Assembly (NCBI RefSeq): GCF_900110255.1
Contig: NZ_FODD01000006.1
Location: 186,001 to 250,000, forward strand
Direction: 5' to 3'
DNA length: 64,000 bases
Source: Actinacidiphila rubida
Lineage (GTDB): Bacteria; Actinomycetota; Actinomycetes; Streptomycetales; Streptomycetaceae
The notes beneath the pieces are model-generated. The model saw nothing but the letters and a program-made list of their open reading frames with translations, was not told the DNA's origin and did no database searches. Made by a program: the position numbers and the translations under genes. Positions 45,051 to 54,098 of this stretch are shown one piece after another; within the stretch, counting starts at the first letter, position 1, and each line of letters begins with the position of its first letter.

Positions 45051-47804
45051 TCAGCCGTCGTTCTCGGACGACGGGACGTACGCGCCGGGAACGTCGTTCG
45101 GCGCGAGGATCTTGCTGTCACCCGGGTACGGGGTGGACCAGTTGTGGCTGTCGTACCAGGTGTAGCGGTTCATCTGCTCGGGGTTGGCGAAGTCGGGCAC
45201 GGCCTTGTCGCCGGTCAGCCGCTGGTGCGACTTCCAGGCGGTCCACTGGGCCGCGACGGACTTCTCGGCCGCCGGGACGACCGCCGAGGTCGGCGCGGGA
45301 GCCGCGGCCGGGTCCTGCGCCGCCGGGGTGTCGACACCGCAGGTCGGCGCCGGGGAGACACCCAGCGTCAGCGAGGTCTTGTTCGGCACCGCGGTGAACG
45401 GCGTGTAGTCCGGCTTGCTCTGGAACGCGCCGTACATGGGCGTCGCCGCGCTGTCGCGCTGGTTCATCGGCTGGATGCCGAGAATCTGCTCGATGGTGCG
45501 CATCATCGTGATCTGCGAGTAGTAGTGGCTGTCGACCGTGCCGTGCTGCGCGTACGGGCTGATGATCTGGATCGGCGCACGGTGGCCGTCGACGTGGTCG
45601 AGGCCCGCCTGGGAATCGTCCTCGACGACGAAGATCGCCGAGTCCTTCCAGTACTTGCTGTGCGTGATCGTGTCGATCGTCCGGCCGACCGCGAGGTCGT
45701 TGTCCGCGACCTGGGCGGCCGAGTTGGCCGGACCGCCGGTGTGGTCGTTGGAGTACCAGAACATGTTCAGGTTGGCAGGACCGTTCTTCTCGAAGTCCTG
45801 CTGCCAGACCTGCTCCTTGTACACGTCCGGCACGCTGGTGTCGAACAGCGGGAAGCCGGGCACCGAGACCTTGTTCAGCGACGGGATCGCCGAACCGGTC
45901 TGGATCGGGTACTGGGTCTGCGAGCCGGTGGTCTGCATGGTCTTGGCGTCGCAGTACAGGTTCTGCCACGTCGCGCCGGCCGGCTTGGTCTCCAGCGACT
46001 GGAACTCGCCGTAGTCCTTGACGGACTGGCCGGCCGCCTCGGCACCGGTCCAGATGAAGCCGGTCTTCTGGTGGCCGAGGACGTCGTTCTCGGTGTCGTA
46101 GCTGCGGGTGTACTCACCCGCGGAGGACTCGGTGTACTCCGGGTTGTCCGACTGGGTCAGCCAGTTGTGGCCCTCGGCGGAGTTCGTGCCGACGTCGTAG
46201 AAGTTGTCGTACAGGCCGAACTGCGAGGCCAGCGCGTGCTGGTTCGGCGTCACGTTCGCGCCGAACTGCGTCACGGACGGGTCGCCGTTGCCCTGCGGCA
46301 TGTCACCGAAGACCTGGTCGTAGGTCCGGTTCTCCTTGACCAGCAGGAAGACGTGCTTGATCGTCGACGGGTCGCCGATCCGCTTCGGGACCGGCACGGC
46401 CTTGGCCTTGCTGCCGTGGGCCACCTTGACGTCGTTGTTGGTCCAGCCGTTCTGCTGGAACACCTTGGACGTGTAGGAGCGGATCACCTTGTCGCTGGGC
46501 AGCGTGAACTGCGTCAGGCTCGACGTGGTGTCGTGGGTGCCGTGACCGGCCGCGGTGGTGGGCCGGCGGGCGTCGATGCCACGGGTGTTGGAGACGACGA
46601 CCTGCTTGCCGACCGTGGTGATCTCGGCCGGGAAGTAGTCGGTCGGCAGCAGGCCGACGTACGACGCCGGCTCGTGCGCGTCGGTGTACTTGTACACCGC
46701 GACCGCGTTGGCGCGGCCCAGCGTCACCAGCAGGTGGCCGTCGTCGGTGAGCGTCACGGCGTTCGGCTCGTAGCCGACCGACGCCTCGGGCCACGGCTGG
46801 GTGGCGATGGTCTGCACGACCTTGTCGCGGTCGGTGCTGATCACCGAGACGTTGTTGTCCGCGGTGTTGGTGACGAACACCGTGCCGTTCTTGGCGTACA
46901 CGGCCGTCGGGTGCAGGCCGACGTCGATGGTGCCGACGGCGGCGGACGCGTCCGCGGTGTTGATGACGCTGACCGTGCCGGTGGTGGAGGCACCGGTCTC
47001 CGGGTTGGCCGGCACGTTGGTGCCGTAGGAGTTGATGGTGGTCTCGCCCGGCTTCGCCGGACGGCCGCCCTCGTTGCTGACGTAGAGCTTGCTGCCGACC
47101 AGGACGATGCCGCGCGGCGCGGTGCCGGTGGTCCAGGTCTGCTTGACGGTGCCGGTCGCCGCGTCGATGGCCACGACCTTGTTCTGGCCGTTGACCGCCG
47201 CGTACACGGTCGAGCCGTCGGCGGAGAACACCGCGGCGCCGACCAGGGCGTGCGCGGCACCCACCGCGGGGATGGAGACGGCGACCGGGTTGGCGAGGGT
47301 GCCGTCCGCGTTCACGGTGAACTTGGTGTAGCCGTCGCTCTGGCCCAGCCACAGCTGCTTGCCGTCGGGCGAGTACGTCGGGCCTTCCTGGCCGACCGAC
47401 GCGCTCGAGATCCTCAGCGTGTCCGCGGCGTTGGTGCCGACCTTCTGCTTCACCTGGCCGGTCTTGAGGTCCATGATGACCAGCGCGGCGTCACCGTCGG
47501 TGACCGCGGCCGCCAGGGTGCTGCCGTCCGGGCTCACGGTCGACGACATGATCTTGCCGTCGTTGATGACCGTGCGGGCGCCGTACGGGTCGATGTACTG
47601 GTCGTCCGCGACGACCTGACCCTTGGACGTGACCTGCCCGACCTGCTGGGTGCCGAACTGCTGCGTGGAGGCGACGGCGGTGCCCGTGACGCCGAGGGCG
47701 ACCGTGATGCACGCCGTGACCAGAGCCGTCCGGCGGCCGACACGTCGACCGAGAAGGGTGATCTGCTCCTTCTCAGTGCTGCGACGCTGCCGTATTACCT
47801 GCAT
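45051..47804 (-). CDS. Secreted YncE-type beta-propeller fused to a phosphoesterase
   Basis: 917 residues from the ATG at 47804, with GAAGGGA 7 bases upstream; the frame is open far upstream but only shadows other genes. An N-terminal Sec-type signal (Arg-rich, hydrophobic core ending GTAVAS near 45) is followed by a seven-bladed propeller of the YncE kind (about 60-440; STVSPDGSTLAAAV, YVSNEGGRPAKPGE, VSVINTADASAAVGTIDVG). The second half (about 476-830) is an alkaline-phosphatase-fold phosphoesterase, related to the AcpA/phospholipase C family (HVFLLVKENRTYDQVFGDMP, FVVEDDSQAGLDHVDGHRAP). It is the third gene after an ABC ATPase and permease. Substrate is unknown; it should act outside the membrane. 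Confidence 0.88.
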   Translation of the reverse strand: MQVIRQRRSTEKEQITLLGRRVGRRTALVTACITVALGVTGTAVASTQQFGTQQVGQVTSKGQVVADDQYIDPYGARTVINDGKIMSSTVSPDGSTLAAAVTDGDAALVIMDLKTGQVKQKVGTNAADTLRISSASVGQEGPTYSPDGKQLWLGQSDGYTKFTVNADGTLANPVAVSIPAVGAAHALVGAAVFSADGSTVYAAVNGQNKVVAIDAATGTVKQTWTTGTAPRGIVLVGSKLYVSNEGGRPAKPGETTINSYGTNVPANPETGASTTGTVSVINTADASAAVGTIDVGLHPTAVYAKNGTVFVTNTADNNVSVISTDRDKVVQTIATQPWPEASVGYEPNAVTLTDDGHLLVTLGRANAVAVYKYTDAHEPASYVGLLPTDYFPAEITTVGKQVVVSNTRGIDARRPTTAAGHGTHDTTSSLTQFTLPSDKVIRSYTSKVFQQNGWTNNDVKVAHGSKAKAVPVPKRIGDPSTIKHVFLLVKENRTYDQVFGDMPQGNGDPSVTQFGANVTPNQHALASQFGLYDNFYDVGTNSAEGHNWLTQSDNPEYTESSAGEYTRSYDTENDVLGHQKTGFIWTGAEAAGQSVKDYGEFQSLETKPAGATWQNLYCDAKTMQTTGSQTQYPIQTGSAIPSLNKVSVPGFPLFDTSVPDVYKEQVWQQDFEKNGPANLNMFWYSNDHTGGPANSAAQVADNDLAVGRTIDTITHSKYWKDSAIFVVEDDSQAGLDHVDGHRAPIQIISPYAQHGTVDSHYYSQITMMRTIEQILGIQPMNQRDSAATPMYGAFQSKPDYTPFTAVPNKTSLTLGVSPAPTCGVDTPAAQDPAAAPAPTSAVVPAAEKSVAAQWTAWKSHQRLTGDKAVPDFANPEQMNRYTWYDSHNWSTPYPGDSKILAPNDVPGAYVPSSENDG

Positions 47805-47815
47805 TGTTATTCCCT

Positions 47816-49192
47816 TCAGGTGGTGGACAGCAGCTCGACGTTGCCGTCGAACTGCCACAACGGGTTCGGTGCGTCGCCCTGTTGGGTGCGCACCAGGAAG
47901 TAGCCGTTTACTTCCTTCGGTCCGTCGCCGTCGGCGACGTACCGCCCGTCCGCAGTGATGTCGAGCTGGTAGATGGCCTGGCCGGTGACCTGCACACCGG
48001 GCACGTGCCAGGACACGACGCAGCGCCAGTCGTTGCCGGCGCCCTCGTCGGGCACGTCGTCGTCGCCCTTGTTGCACGCCGCCGAGACCCGCAGCTGGGC
48101 CTCCGTCACGGCGGGGCGGTGGAGTTCGGCGGTCTGCATGCGGTACAGGTGCGCGAACTCGACGGCCAGTGATCTCTGCACCTTCGCCTGGCTGATCCCC
48201 GACCCCATGGACGGGGTGGAGACGCCGACGAGGGCGATCGTGACGCCGACCAGAGCGGCCAGCGGGAGGAACCCGACGGCGAACGCGCGCCGTCCGGAGG
48301 TGTCGGTGGTCAGGTTGGTGAAGTCCCGCCGCAGGAACAGCAGATACGCCAGGGCCGTGGCGAGTACCGCCCACACCAGGCTGATGGCGATGCCGATGAG
48401 CAGCGGGGTGACCTGCTGCGGGCTGGTGAAGAGGCCGTTCCAGGCGATGAACGCGTAGCCGGGCAGCGCGACCCGGACCGCCACCGGCAGCGGCAGCATC
48501 TGTGCGAGCTGCATGGCGAGCGCGGCCAGTGCCGGCAGCAGCAGCCCCATCGGCGAACGGCCCAGCGCGACCGAGCCGATCAGGCCGATCCCGGCGAGCG
48601 CGAGCGTGGGCGCGATGACGCAGGCCCAGGCGAGGAAGACCTGCCCGGCCGCGTCGGAGGGCGCCAGCAGGTGCCCGTCGAGCCCGACCAGCGGGTGGTC
48701 GCCCACTGCCAGCAGGCCGCCGACCACACCGGAGACGGCGATCCCGGCCACCATCAGCAGGATCACCGTGAGGCTGGCGAGCGCCTTGGAGGCGAAGATC
48801 CGGCGCGGCGAGCGCACCGCCACCAGCAGGTGGCGCCACGTCCCCAGGCGGTCCTCCGACGCGAACACGTCGCCGGCCACGACCGAGGTCAGCAGCGGCA
48901 GCGCCCACGTCCCGGCGAAGCCGAGGATCACCAGCGGCCCGGCCCACCCGGTGGCGTGCATCCAGCGGCCGAAGAGGGTGTCGCTGGGCAGCGTGCTCTG
49001 CTGGCTGACGCCGGCGACGAACAGCGCCGGCGCGACCCAGCAGGCCAGCAGCAGCAGGCGGATCCGCCACTGCGAGACCAGCTTGACCAGTTCGAAACGG
49101 TAGCCGCGGGCCACCGAGACGGGGTGGACGCGGCGGACTCCCCCGTTGACAACGTTGTCTTCCTCCGGCATCGCGGTTGCGGTGGCGGTCAT
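47816..49192 (-). CDS. ABC-2-type transporter permease
   Basis: 458 residues. A short N-terminus (GYRFELVKLVSQWRIRLLLLACW) leads into at least seven transmembrane helices up to about residue 330. A soluble C-terminal region (about 345-458, probably outside) contains one Cys pair (SAACNKG, DWRCVVSW). Its start overlaps the ATPase gene by 4 bases (ATGA). The fold fits an ABC-2 exporter subunit with an added extracytoplasmic domain. It lies 11 bases before the phosphoesterase gene, so all three are one operon. Confidence 0.85.
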   Translation of the reverse strand: MTATATAMPEEDNVVNGGVRRVHPVSVARGYRFELVKLVSQWRIRLLLLACWVAPALFVAGVSQQSTLPSDTLFGRWMHATGWAGPLVILGFAGTWALPLLTSVVAGDVFASEDRLGTWRHLLVAVRSPRRIFASKALASLTVILLMVAGIAVSGVVGGLLAVGDHPLVGLDGHLLAPSDAAGQVFLAWACVIAPTLALAGIGLIGSVALGRSPMGLLLPALAALAMQLAQMLPLPVAVRVALPGYAFIAWNGLFTSPQQVTPLLIGIAISLVWAVLATALAYLLFLRRDFTNLTTDTSGRRAFAVGFLPLAALVGVTIALVGVSTPSMGSGISQAKVQRSLAVEFAHLYRMQTAELHRPAVTEAQLRVSAACNKGDDDVPDEGAGNDWRCVVSWHVPGVQVTGQAIYQLDITADGRYVADGDGPKEVNGYFLVRTQQGDAPNPLWQFDGNVELLSTT

Positions 49193-50604
49193 CGCACGGC
49201 CTCCTGCTTGTCGCCTTCCGCGGGATCGCCCGCATTCCGTTCCGCGTGCGCGGGGCGTTCCGCGTGCGCGGGGCGTTCCGCATGCGCGAGGCTTTCCGCG
49301 TGCGCGGGTTCGCCCGAGTGGGCGGGCGCATTCGCGTGCGCGGGGCTTTCCGCGTCCGCGGGGTCGCGGTCGGCCGCGGGCTCGGAGGTAGCCGCGAACT
49401 CGACGTCGGACGTTGAGGTTTCGGGTGCACCCGTGGTGTCGGGTGCGCCCGTGGTCGCGGGGTTGTGACCGGCCGACGCCGCGGACTCCTCCGCGGGCGC
49501 GGGCTCACGGTCGGCCGACACTGCGGGCTCGGCCGCAGCCGCGGACTCCTCCGCGGGCGCGGTGTTGGCCGCAGCCGCAGGCTCACGGTCCGCCGACACC
49601 GCGGGCTCGGCCGGCGCCGCGGGGTCGCGGTCGGGTTCCGCGTGCGCGGGGGCGTCGGGTTGCTCGGCCGGGGGGTCGGTGAGGGCGAGGAACGCGGCCT
49701 CCAGCGGCGAGACGACGGGCGCGAGTTCACGCACCGCGATGCCGTCGCGGACCAGCCGGGAGACGAGTGCGTCGAGCGACGGCACCAGCGCGCGGACGAC
49801 GACCGCTTCGGAGCCGCGCCACTCGACGGACTCCTCGACGATCCGGACCCCGTCCGCCGCCCGGGCCAGCGCCAGCGCCGCCTTCGGGTCGGAGGTGAGC
49901 AGCCGGTACTCCAGCTCGCGGTTCTCGGCGGCCAGCTTGCTCAGCGGGCCGGAGAACACGATCCGCCCGGTGGACAGGATGGTGACCTCGGAGCACAGCG
50001 CCTCCAGGTCGTCCATCCGGTGGCTGGAGAGCACCACGCCGGTGCCCTCGGAGGCGAGCCGGGTGAGGACGCCGTGCACGTGCTTCTTGCCCGCCGGGTC
50101 CAGGCCGTTGGCCGGCTCGTCCAGCACCAGCAGGCGCGGCCGGGTGATCAGGGCCGCGGCCAGGCCGAGGCGCTGCCGCATGCCCAGCGAGAAGCCGCGG
50201 GCGCGGTCGTCGGCGACATCGGTGAGGCCGACCTCGGCCAGCGCCGCGTCGATGCCGGCGTCCTTGCGGTCGCGGCCGCGCAGCGCGGCGAGCGCGGCGA
50301 GGTTCTGCCGTGCGGTGAGCGAGGGGTAGAGACCCGGCCCGTCCACGAACCCGGCCACCCCGTCCGGTGCGGCCAGTGCGCGGCCGACCGGCGCGCCCAG
50401 GATCTCCAGCGTGCCGCCGTCGGCCACCGCGAGCCCCAGCAGCAGCCCGAGCAGGGTGGTCTTCCCCGCTCCGTTCGGCCCGACCAGCCCGTGGATCTGG
50501 CCCTGCGCCACGTCCAGGTCGATCCCGTCGAGCGCCACGACCTCCCCGAAGCACTTGGTGATCCCTCGCGCCCGGACGGCCGGGACGGCCTTCTTGGTGT
50601 CCAT
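49189..50604 (-). CDS. ABC transporter ATP-binding protein with long repetitive tail
   Basis: 471 residues, with GGGAGGG directly before the ATG. The first 300 residues are a complete ABC ATPase of the exporter (CcmA-like) type: Walker A GPNGAGKTT (about 43-51), signature FSLGMRQRLG, Walker B LLVLDEPANGLDPAG and an H-loop SSHRMDD. After residue about 315, where family members end, comes a tail of some 155 residues made of Ala/Glu/Pro/His units, including SADREPAAA-type repeats and PAHAER repeats. The tail is acidic, probably disordered, and unexplained. It works with the following permease. Confidence 0.9.
   Translation of the reverse strand: MDTKKAVPAVRARGITKCFGEVVALDGIDLDVAQGQIHGLVGPNGAGKTTLLGLLLGLAVADGGTLEILGAPVGRALAAPDGVAGFVDGPGLYPSLTARQNLAALAALRGRDRKDAGIDAALAEVGLTDVADDRARGFSLGMRQRLGLAAALITRPRLLVLDEPANGLDPAGKKHVHGVLTRLASEGTGVVLSSHRMDDLEALCSEVTILSTGRIVFSGPLSKLAAENRELEYRLLTSDPKAALALARAADGVRIVEESVEWRGSEAVVVRALVPSLDALVSRLVRDGIAVRELAPVVSPLEAAFLALTDPPAEQPDAPAHAEPDRDPAAPAEPAVSADREPAAAANTAPAEESAAAAEPAVSADREPAPAEESAASAGHNPATTGAPDTTGAPETSTSDVEFAATSEPAADRDPADAESPAHANAPAHSGEPAHAESLAHAERPAHAERPAHAERNAGDPAEGDKQEAVR
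49238..49363. repeat. Seven 18-base tandem repeats in the ABC ATPase tail
   Basis: Units of 18 bases, such as CGTTCCGCGTGCGCGGGG, repeat from 49238 to 49363. The first two are identical and the others drift. They encode six-residue PAHAER-like units. Confidence 0.8.
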
Positions 50605-50997
50605 CGGTCCCTCCCTTCACAACCTCAAGGGACACTAGGCAGGTCAGAAAGCGGCTGCCCGGACCATGGGTTGAACGGTTGGCGAACGACAGGCGACGGA
50701 GCTGCCGCACTCAAGTCCCCATTTGGCAACGGAAGTTGCGCGGAGAGTCGCGACGTGGTCACATCCCGCTAGGGTCGCGGCGGCGTGTTGGGATGCTTCT
50801 TCCGATGCGCACCCGGGTGCCCGTTGTGCGGTCGTTCGGGCCCCCTCATCCGGTCCGGCCGGACGGTTCGGTGAGGGTTCGGTGCGGGCTTCGGGTGCCC
50901 CTCCGCGGGACCCGCCGCGGCCGTCCGGCGGTGTGCGACCAGGCGCTCGCCCGACCGGGGATCCGGGTAGATCCCTCCTCGGGCGGGCGGGGGATCG
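50605..50997. other. 393-base gap upstream of the ABC operon
   Basis: No gene is supported. It contains the promoter side of the ABC operon (minus strand) and the 3' flank of the methyltransferase gene. I see no strong hairpin or repeat in it. Confidence 0.5.
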
Positions 50998-51939
50998 TCA
51001 GGACAGCTGGAAGTGCCAGATGATCTCCACCGGGATGCCGGAGTTGGCCACTCGGGCGGCCTCGGGAACGAGGTCGCCCAGCGACCACGGCCACACCTCC
51101 CACGGGCCCGGGTCGGCCGGCCGCGGCGTCGGAACGCCGGCCCGCACCTCGGGGCCGCCCCGCCCGTCCGGCTCGCCCTCGGCACGCGGCGCGGGCGGCG
51201 GTGCCGCCGGCGGCTCCTCGCAGCGTCGCACCTGGAGCCCGACGGCGAGCGCGGCCCGCAGGTAGTCGCCGGTCGGGTGGGCGTAGCTGGCGATCCGCCC
51301 GGGCGTGCCGTCCGGCAGCCGCAGCCTCGGCAGCGATCCGCGCATGACGGCCTCGGCGTGCAGGTCGGAGGTGACCAGGTGCCCGCCGGGTCGCAGGACG
51401 CGCGCGAACTCCGCGAACACCGGCCGCAGATCCGGCAGGTGCGACAGCGCGAGCGCGCAGACCACCACGTCCACCGCGTCGTCCGCCAGGGGCAGCCGCG
51501 TCAGCTCGCCGAGGCGGAACTCCCCCTCGGGCACGCGCTCCTGGGCCCTGGCGAGCATGTCGGCCGAGCCGTCGACGCCGGTCACGCGGTGGCCGCGGTC
51601 CGCCAGCAGGGCGGCCATGCGGCCGGTGCCGCACGCCGCGTCCAGGGCCGGGCCGGGTGGCAGGCCGTCGAGGATCTCGCAGATCAGCGGCGTGTCCGCG
51701 TCGAACGCCGTGTTCGGCCCGTCGTACGTCTCCGACCAGACGCGGTAACCGTCCACGGGACTCAGCGACTCGACGTCGATCCCGTCGGCCAGCCGCGCGT
51801 ACTCCGCGCCACCCACGAGCGAGCGGATCTCGTCGAGCCGCGCGTCGACGTAGGCGCGGTCGTAGGTCCCGGTGAACGACCGGATGAGCGCGAGCCCTTC
51901 GAGGCCCAGGACGTACGCCAGCGGATTCTCGTAAGCCAC
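50998..51939 (-). CDS. Class I SAM-dependent methyltransferase
   Basis: 313 residues from GTG at 51939. A helical N-terminal region (1-70) precedes a class I methyltransferase fold: motif I ALDAACGTGRMAALLAD (about 94-110), acidic loop VTGVDGSADML, a post-II VVVCALALSHLP and ARVLRPGGHLV. The C-terminus has a Pro-rich insert (about 230-265). The substrate is not evident. It is related to the small-molecule methyltransferases of the UbiE/type 11 kind. TAGCCT lies 8 bases before the GTG, so the leader is very short or absent. Confidence 0.88.
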   Translation of the reverse strand: MAYENPLAYVLGLEGLALIRSFTGTYDRAYVDARLDEIRSLVGGAEYARLADGIDVESLSPVDGYRVWSETYDGPNTAFDADTPLICEILDGLPPGPALDAACGTGRMAALLADRGHRVTGVDGSADMLARAQERVPEGEFRLGELTRLPLADDAVDVVVCALALSHLPDLRPVFAEFARVLRPGGHLVTSDLHAEAVMRGSLPRLRLPDGTPGRIASYAHPTGDYLRAALAVGLQVRRCEEPPAAPPPAPRAEGEPDGRGGPEVRAGVPTPRPADPGPWEVWPWSLGDLVPEAARVANSGIPVEIIWHFQLS

Positions 51940-52019
51940 GGCCCGCGAGGCTAGCCACCGCCGGGCCCGGACGCGATCGAATTACCGTCCCGGGCGCGGT
52001 GTTCGGCGACGTCCGGGCG

Positions 52020-52427
52020 TCAGCGTCCCGCGTTCAGGACGGTCCGGAGCCGGGCGATGCCCGCGCGCCAGGCAGGGCCGTCCGGGCTGTCGTCCCACAG
52101 GTCGGCCGGCTCGGACTCCTCGGCCACCACCCGGTCGAGCGCGCGGACGGCCAGGACCCGCAGGTCGGCGGCGAGGAGCGGAAGCGGCTCGTCCGGGCCG
52201 TAGGCGGGGCTGACCGGTTCTCCGCCGGGGCACTGGGCGGCGAGGAGCGCCGCCGCGGCGACCGCCTCGTCGCCGTCCGGGCCCTCGAGGTAGTCCAGGG
52301 TCAGGACGGCCCGGGTGAGGGCGGCCCGGACGAGCGCCTCGCGTGCGTGCTCGGGTGCGTCGTCCAGATCGTTGGCGAAGTCCGCGGCCGCGTCGTTCTC
52401 GAAGGGACCGGTGTCCCAGGTGCCCAT
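52020..52427 (-). CDS. DUF4259-domain protein
   Basis: 135 residues from the ATG at 52427, with GAGGAGGG just upstream. The sequence begins MGTWDTGPFENDAAADFANDL, the hallmark of DUF4259, and is acidic and helical throughout. DUF4259 proteins are small, widely scattered in bacteria and of unknown function. It sits between the methyltransferase and the MarR-GNAT gene, all on one strand but with gaps. Confidence 0.88.
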   Translation of the reverse strand: MGTWDTGPFENDAAADFANDLDDAPEHAREALVRAALTRAVLTLDYLEGPDGDEAVAAAALLAAQCPGGEPVSPAYGPDEPLPLLAADLRVLAVRALDRVVAEESEPADLWDDSPDGPAWRAGIARLRTVLNAGR

Positions 52428-52465
52428 GGCGCCCTCCTCGGGCTTCGACTCGCCCGTGATCCTGG

Positions 52466-52500
52466 CACGGGCCTCTGACAACGACCCCTGGCGGCCCGTG
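52466..52500 (-). terminator. Weak hairpin after the MarR-GNAT gene
   Basis: CACGGGCC (52466-52473) pairs with GGCCCGTG (52493-52500) across a 19-base loop, 13 bases after the stop at 52514 on the minus strand. Confidence 0.4.
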
Positions 52501-52513
52501 GGTTGGGGGCGGG

Positions 52514-53419
52514 CTACGCGCCGGGGGCCGCGGCCGGCGCGATGCGCTTCTCGAACCAGTGGTGGGCGTAGGGCTCGTCGTTGAAGGGCGGGACCTCCTG
52601 GAAGCCGGAGGAGTGGTAAAGGCCGATCGCCGGGCTGAGTGCCTTGTTGGTGTCCAGGCGCAGGAGGTCGCGGCCCTCCTCGGCGGCCCTGGCCTCCAGT
52701 TCGGCCAGGAAGCGGCGGCCCAGGCCGAGCCGTCGGGCTCCGGGCGCGACCCACATGCGCTTGATCTCGGCGGGGGCGCCGGCCGGAAGCTTCAGCCCGG
52801 CGCAGCCGACGGCCTCGCCGTGCAGCCGTGCGACGAGGAACAGGCCGCGGGGCGGCCGGAGTTCACCCGCGTCGGGCAGCAGGCTCAGCGCCGGGTCGAA
52901 GCCGGTGTCGAACCGCTCCTGGAGCTCGGTGAAGTAGGACCGCAGGCACCACTGGGCGTCTGGGTGGTCGGGGTCGACGGGGTCCAGCACCACCATCGCC
53001 GCGGTCAGCAGCCGGTCCACCTCGGCCATCGCCGCGACCAGCCGGGTGCGCTGCGCGGGGTTGAGCGGTGCGAGCAGGGACCCGGCCAGCTCGTCGCTGC
53101 GAAGGTCGAGCAGTTCGCGCTCGGCCGCGCCGTCCGGTGTGAGCCGTACCGTCCGCACCCGCCGGTCCTGCGGCCGCGGTTCGACGGTCACGAGCCCGTC
53201 CGCCTCCAGCGCGCGCAGCAGCCGGCTGACGTACCCGGAGTCGAGCCCGAGTCGCTCGCGCAGCCGCCGGACGTCCTGACCCTCGGCGCTGATCTCCCAG
53301 AGCAGCCGCGCCTCCCCGATCGGCCGCTCGCGGCCCAGGTAGTGGTCGTGGAGCACGCCCACGCGGGCGGTGACGGTGCGGTTGAACCGCCGGACCTGGT
53401 CGATCTGCGCAGCATCCAT
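52514..53419 (-). CDS. MarR regulator fused to GNAT acetyltransferase
   Basis: 301 residues. Residues 1-150 are a MarR winged helix (EARLLWEISAEGQDVRRLRERLGLDSGYVSRLLRALEADGLV). Residues 160-295 are a GNAT domain with the acetyl-CoA loop GARRLGLGRRFL near 231-242 and a final SSGFQEVPPFN. Such fusions are known and may acetylate a small ligand or protein that also controls DNA binding. The start codon lies inside a 24-base near-palindrome, and a TAGAGT -10 ends 6 bases before it, so the gene is probably leaderless and self-regulated. Confidence 0.9.
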   Translation of the reverse strand: MDAAQIDQVRRFNRTVTARVGVLHDHYLGRERPIGEARLLWEISAEGQDVRRLRERLGLDSGYVSRLLRALEADGLVTVEPRPQDRRVRTVRLTPDGAAERELLDLRSDELAGSLLAPLNPAQRTRLVAAMAEVDRLLTAAMVVLDPVDPDHPDAQWCLRSYFTELQERFDTGFDPALSLLPDAGELRPPRGLFLVARLHGEAVGCAGLKLPAGAPAEIKRMWVAPGARRLGLGRRFLAELEARAAEEGRDLLRLDTNKALSPAIGLYHSSGFQEVPPFNDEPYAHHWFEKRIAPAAAPGA

Positions 53420-53441
53420 TCTCTGACTCTAGTCAGAGAAT
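53418..53441. promoter_or_regulatory. MarR-type palindrome covering the MarR-GNAT start codon
   Basis: ATTCTCTGACT and AGTCAGAGAAT, 11-base perfect arms around a 2-base centre, begin within the start codon (53417-53419) and contain the -10 TAGAGT. A bound dimer would block transcription, the usual MarR autoregulation. It also lies about 60 bases from the divergent gene at 53502 and might control it. Confidence 0.7.
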
Positions 53442-53489
53442 GGTCTCGGAGGCCAGCTCGGGCCCCCGGAAACTGTCGGAGCGGCCTGC

Positions 53490-53495
53490 TAGCTT
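53490..53495 (+). promoter_or_regulatory. Candidate leaderless -10 element (TAGCTT) for the gene at 53502
   Basis: TAGCTT ends 6 bases before the ATG at 53502 and favours that ATG over the next one at 53517. The ATG region itself is a 15-base duplication (CCATGAACGCATCG twice), which gives two in-frame starts. Confidence 0.45.
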
Positions 53496-53501
53496 CCGCC
53501 C

Positions 53502-54098
53502 ATGAACGCATCGCCCATGAACGCATCGGACGCGCTGCTGCACCGCATCGAGCAGGACCCGTCACTGGCCGCCGCGCTCGCCTGGCCGGGCGATTTCGAC
53601 ATCGAGCGGCGGGACCCCGTCGAGGACGTCGTGCTCCCCACGGGGATATCCCTGCACCCCATCGCCGGCTGTGGCGCCGGCGGCACCTACTTCCTGTGCG
53701 GGGACGCGGCGGACGCGGCGGACGGCCGGAGCGGAGTGGAGGGCGGGGGCGGCGCGCGCCCCGTGCTCTACGCGGACTCGGAGGGCCAGGCGACGCTCAT
53801 CGGCGCGGACCTCGTGGAAGCCGTCACGCTCATCGTGGTGCTGCCCTTCTGGCGGGACCTGGCGAGCGGCTTCACGCCCGAGCAGGCGGGGGCCGAAGTC
53901 CGCGAGGACCACCCGGAGTTCGACGCCGAGCGCGACGCCCTGCTGGCGGCGCTCGGACTCGCGCCCGTCTCCGACGAGGTGGCCGCGGAGCGCCTCATGG
54001 CCGTCGCGGCGCGTACGTCGCCGGAGTACCTGCCCCGGGTGCCGGACGACGAGCACATGCCGTACGACCCGCTGTTCGGTGACGGCCCGGAGGGGTAG
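53502..54098 (+). CDS. Acidic protein of unknown function
   Basis: 198 residues, acidic and without signal or membrane segments. A Gly-rich strand-turn (IAGCGAGGTYFLCGD), a variable Gly/Asp-rich insert, then RPVLYADSEGQATLIGADLVEAVTLIVVLPFW loosely recall SUKH/SMI1-type proteins, but the match is too weak to claim. The last third is helical and charged. It diverges from the MarR-GNAT gene and might share its operator. Tandem ATG codons 15 bases apart give two possible starts. I do not recognise the family. Confidence 0.7.
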   Translation: MNASPMNASDALLHRIEQDPSLAAALAWPGDFDIERRDPVEDVVLPTGISLHPIAGCGAGGTYFLCGDAADAADGRSGVEGGGGARPVLYADSEGQATLIGADLVEAVTLIVVLPFWRDLASGFTPEQAGAEVREDHPEFDAERDALLAALGLAPVSDEVAAERLMAVAARTSPEYLPRVPDDEHMPYDPLFGDGPEG

